Shown piece after piece: positions 15,546 to 16,177 of a stretch of DNA of 16,177 nucleotides (positions are counted from its first letter, which is position 1; every line of letters begins with the position of its first letter). The notes beneath the pieces are model-generated. The model had not been told where the DNA came from. It saw nothing but the letters and a program-made list of their open reading frames with translations, and made no database searches. This stretch comes from CALMEC01 sp964393105. Its GTDB lineage: Bacteria > Actinomycetota > Thermoleophilia > Miltoncostaeales > Miltoncostaeaceae. The stretch is from contig CAYMSM010000002.1 of NCBI GenBank assembly GCA_964393105.1, forward strand, positions 1-16,177, given 5' to 3'. A program made the translations under genes and the position numbers.

Positions 15546-15707
15546 GTGCTCCCCGTCGTAACTACGAACACGTTAGCCGGCTGCAAATCGTCGCCAGGCT
15601 TTGTCCTCGGTCGCGCCGTTATGGGTACCGATAGCGGCACGACACTGCGTCCTCGCCTGGCTCGATTTTCGCTCGGCAAACGTGACCGAACTTACGACGG
15701 GGAGCAC
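15546..15707. mobile_element. MITE-like palindromic element
   Basis: The ends are exact inverted repeats of GTGCTCCCCGTCGTAA (15546-15561) and its complement (15692-15707). By hand count the arms stay paired at 36 of the outermost 47 positions, decay further in, and recover towards the exact centre GGTACC (15624-15629). TAA flanks both ends (15543-15545 and 15708-15710), like a 3-base target duplication. No coding frame fits inside 162 bases. This is the shape of a miniature inverted-repeat transposable element moved by a transposase elsewhere. A regulatory or terminator hairpin is the alternative, but the matching flanks favour insertion. It lies 20 bases upstream of the ligase start. Confidence 0.6.
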
Positions 15708-15719
15708 TAAGTCGGCTCG

Positions 15720-15813
15720 ATGATCGATTCGAAAGCGTCCGTGATCCTGGCGCAACACCCGGTGTCAGACACCGTGTGGTGCGCGCAAATGATCGATTCG
15801 AAAGCATCCGTGA
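15720..15813. repeat. 25-base direct repeat pair
   Basis: A 25-base sequence containing TGATCGATTCGAAAGC occurs at 15720-15744 and 15789-15813 with one mismatch (G/A), 69 bases apart. Each copy precedes a palindromic unit. The pair suggests that a block of repeat-plus-flank was duplicated. Confidence 0.8.
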
Positions 15814-15950
15814 GCGGTTTGGCACCGTGCAACACCTGGTGTCAGACACCGTGTGGTGCACGGGACTTTCTCGCGCAACACCTGGTGTCAGACACCGTGT
15901 GGTGAGCGGTTTGGCACCGTGCAACACCTGGTGTCTGACACCGTGTGGTG
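15752..15950. repeat. Array of four 30-base palindromic units
   Basis: Units at 15752-15781, 15829-15858, 15875-15904 and 15921-15950 share the same 30 bases apart from single changes. The core is GGTGTCAGACACC, a 13-base perfect palindrome; the fourth copy has GGTGTCTGACACC, which flips the centre base and keeps the pairing. The flanks CAACAC and GTGTGGTG pair partly, so each unit can fold as a hairpin of nearly 30 bases. Gaps are 47, 16 and 16 bases. An 18-base block (TGAGCGGTTTGGCACCGT) directly precedes the second and fourth units (15811-15828, 15903-15920). This resembles REP/BIME-type intergenic repeats; spacing and palindromy speak against CRISPR. Confidence 0.8.
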
Positions 15951-16034
15951 CGCGGAGCTTTTTCGCTCGGCCTGGTTCACTGGAAACAGCCACCTCGATT
16001 CGCCGCCAGACCACGACCGCTACGACGGCGCACA

Positions 16035-16177
16035 CTACGACGGCGCGCGCACGCCGTGGACCGGGCGGCCGGCCGCCTCCCATTGATAGTACGAGCACGC
16101 AGGCCCGAACGCGGGCTCGTACTCGACGACCTTCGGGTTTCGCCCGACGTCACGCGCGATGGCGCTATGGGTCAGCA
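16035..16177 (-). CDS. 3' end of an unidentified gene (runs off right edge)
   Basis: On the minus strand a frame is open from the window edge to TAG at 16035-16037, about 46 codons. Third codon positions are almost all G or C and the residue mix is protein-like (RNPKVVEYEPAFGPACSYY, then QWEAAGRPVHGVRAPS), so it is probably a real C-terminus. I cannot name the family. It has the same direction as the ligase gene and is separated from it by the repeat region. Confidence 0.45.
   Translation of the reverse strand, partial: LTHSAIARDVGRNPKVVEYEPAFGPACSYYQWEAAGRPVHGVRAPS

Noticed and set aside
15752..15950. CRISPR array.
   Set aside because: Gaps of 16 bases are too short, one gap is 47, the gaps themselves contain repeats, the units are strongly palindromic, and no cas genes are present.
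15619..16098. Minus-strand open frame of about 160 codons across the repeats.
   Set aside because: It is repetitive protein made from the 30-base units and the palindromic element; there is no start context or family match.

Overview
The window is high-GC DNA with dense, short-spaced genes, GTG and TTG starts, a strong third-codon GC bias and actinobacterial-type products. An actinobacterium is likely. A deep-branching class such as Thermoleophilia is my guess from the gene mix (archaeal-like GTP cyclohydrolase IB, coiled-coil plus transglycosylase-like cell-wall protein, CHAD proteins), but no rRNA or other marker gene is present to prove it.

Layout: (1) 2-1938, plus strand: the 3' end of a large LuxR-type regulator, then a small SnoaL-like protein with a structured leader. 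(2) 2178-3293, minus strand: a sigma-70 factor of the RpoD/SigA type, diverging from (3) 3466-5497, plus strand: a tightly packed operon of GTP cyclohydrolase IB (FolE2/MptA family), a double-ACT protein and peptide deformylase. (4) 5498-7093, minus strand: a secreted coiled-coil/transglycosylase-like protein followed 3 bases later by an uncharacterised protein with a possible nucleotidyltransferase fold. (5) 7256-9540, plus strand: an ExeA-type AAA ATPase, a small ribbon-helix-helix-like protein and two consecutive genes that together look like the two halves of one CHAD domain. (6) 9577-14301, minus strand: a complete BMP-family (nucleoside-type) ABC importer with lipoprotein, two permeases and a double ATPase. 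(7) 14425-15525, minus strand: a YbdK-like carboxylate-amine ligase (GCS2 family). (8) 15526-16034: about 500 bases without a gene, holding a MITE-like palindrome and an array of 30-base hairpin repeats. (9) 16035-16177: the probable 3' end of another minus-strand gene that runs off the right edge.

How the genes work together: the ABC importer is self-contained. The folE2-ACT-def operon combines pterin synthesis, a ligand-sensing regulator and N-terminal protein maturation, and is held together by overlapping stops and starts. The most unusual group is the ExeA ATPase / RHH / split-CHAD operon, which pairs an NTPase and a possible small DNA-binding protein with a putative polyphosphate-binding module made from two polypeptides. 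The most unusual non-coding stretch is 15542-15971, just upstream of the ligase gene. It holds a 162-base inverted-repeat element flanked by TAA on both sides and four copies of a 30-base palindromic unit with nested direct repeats.
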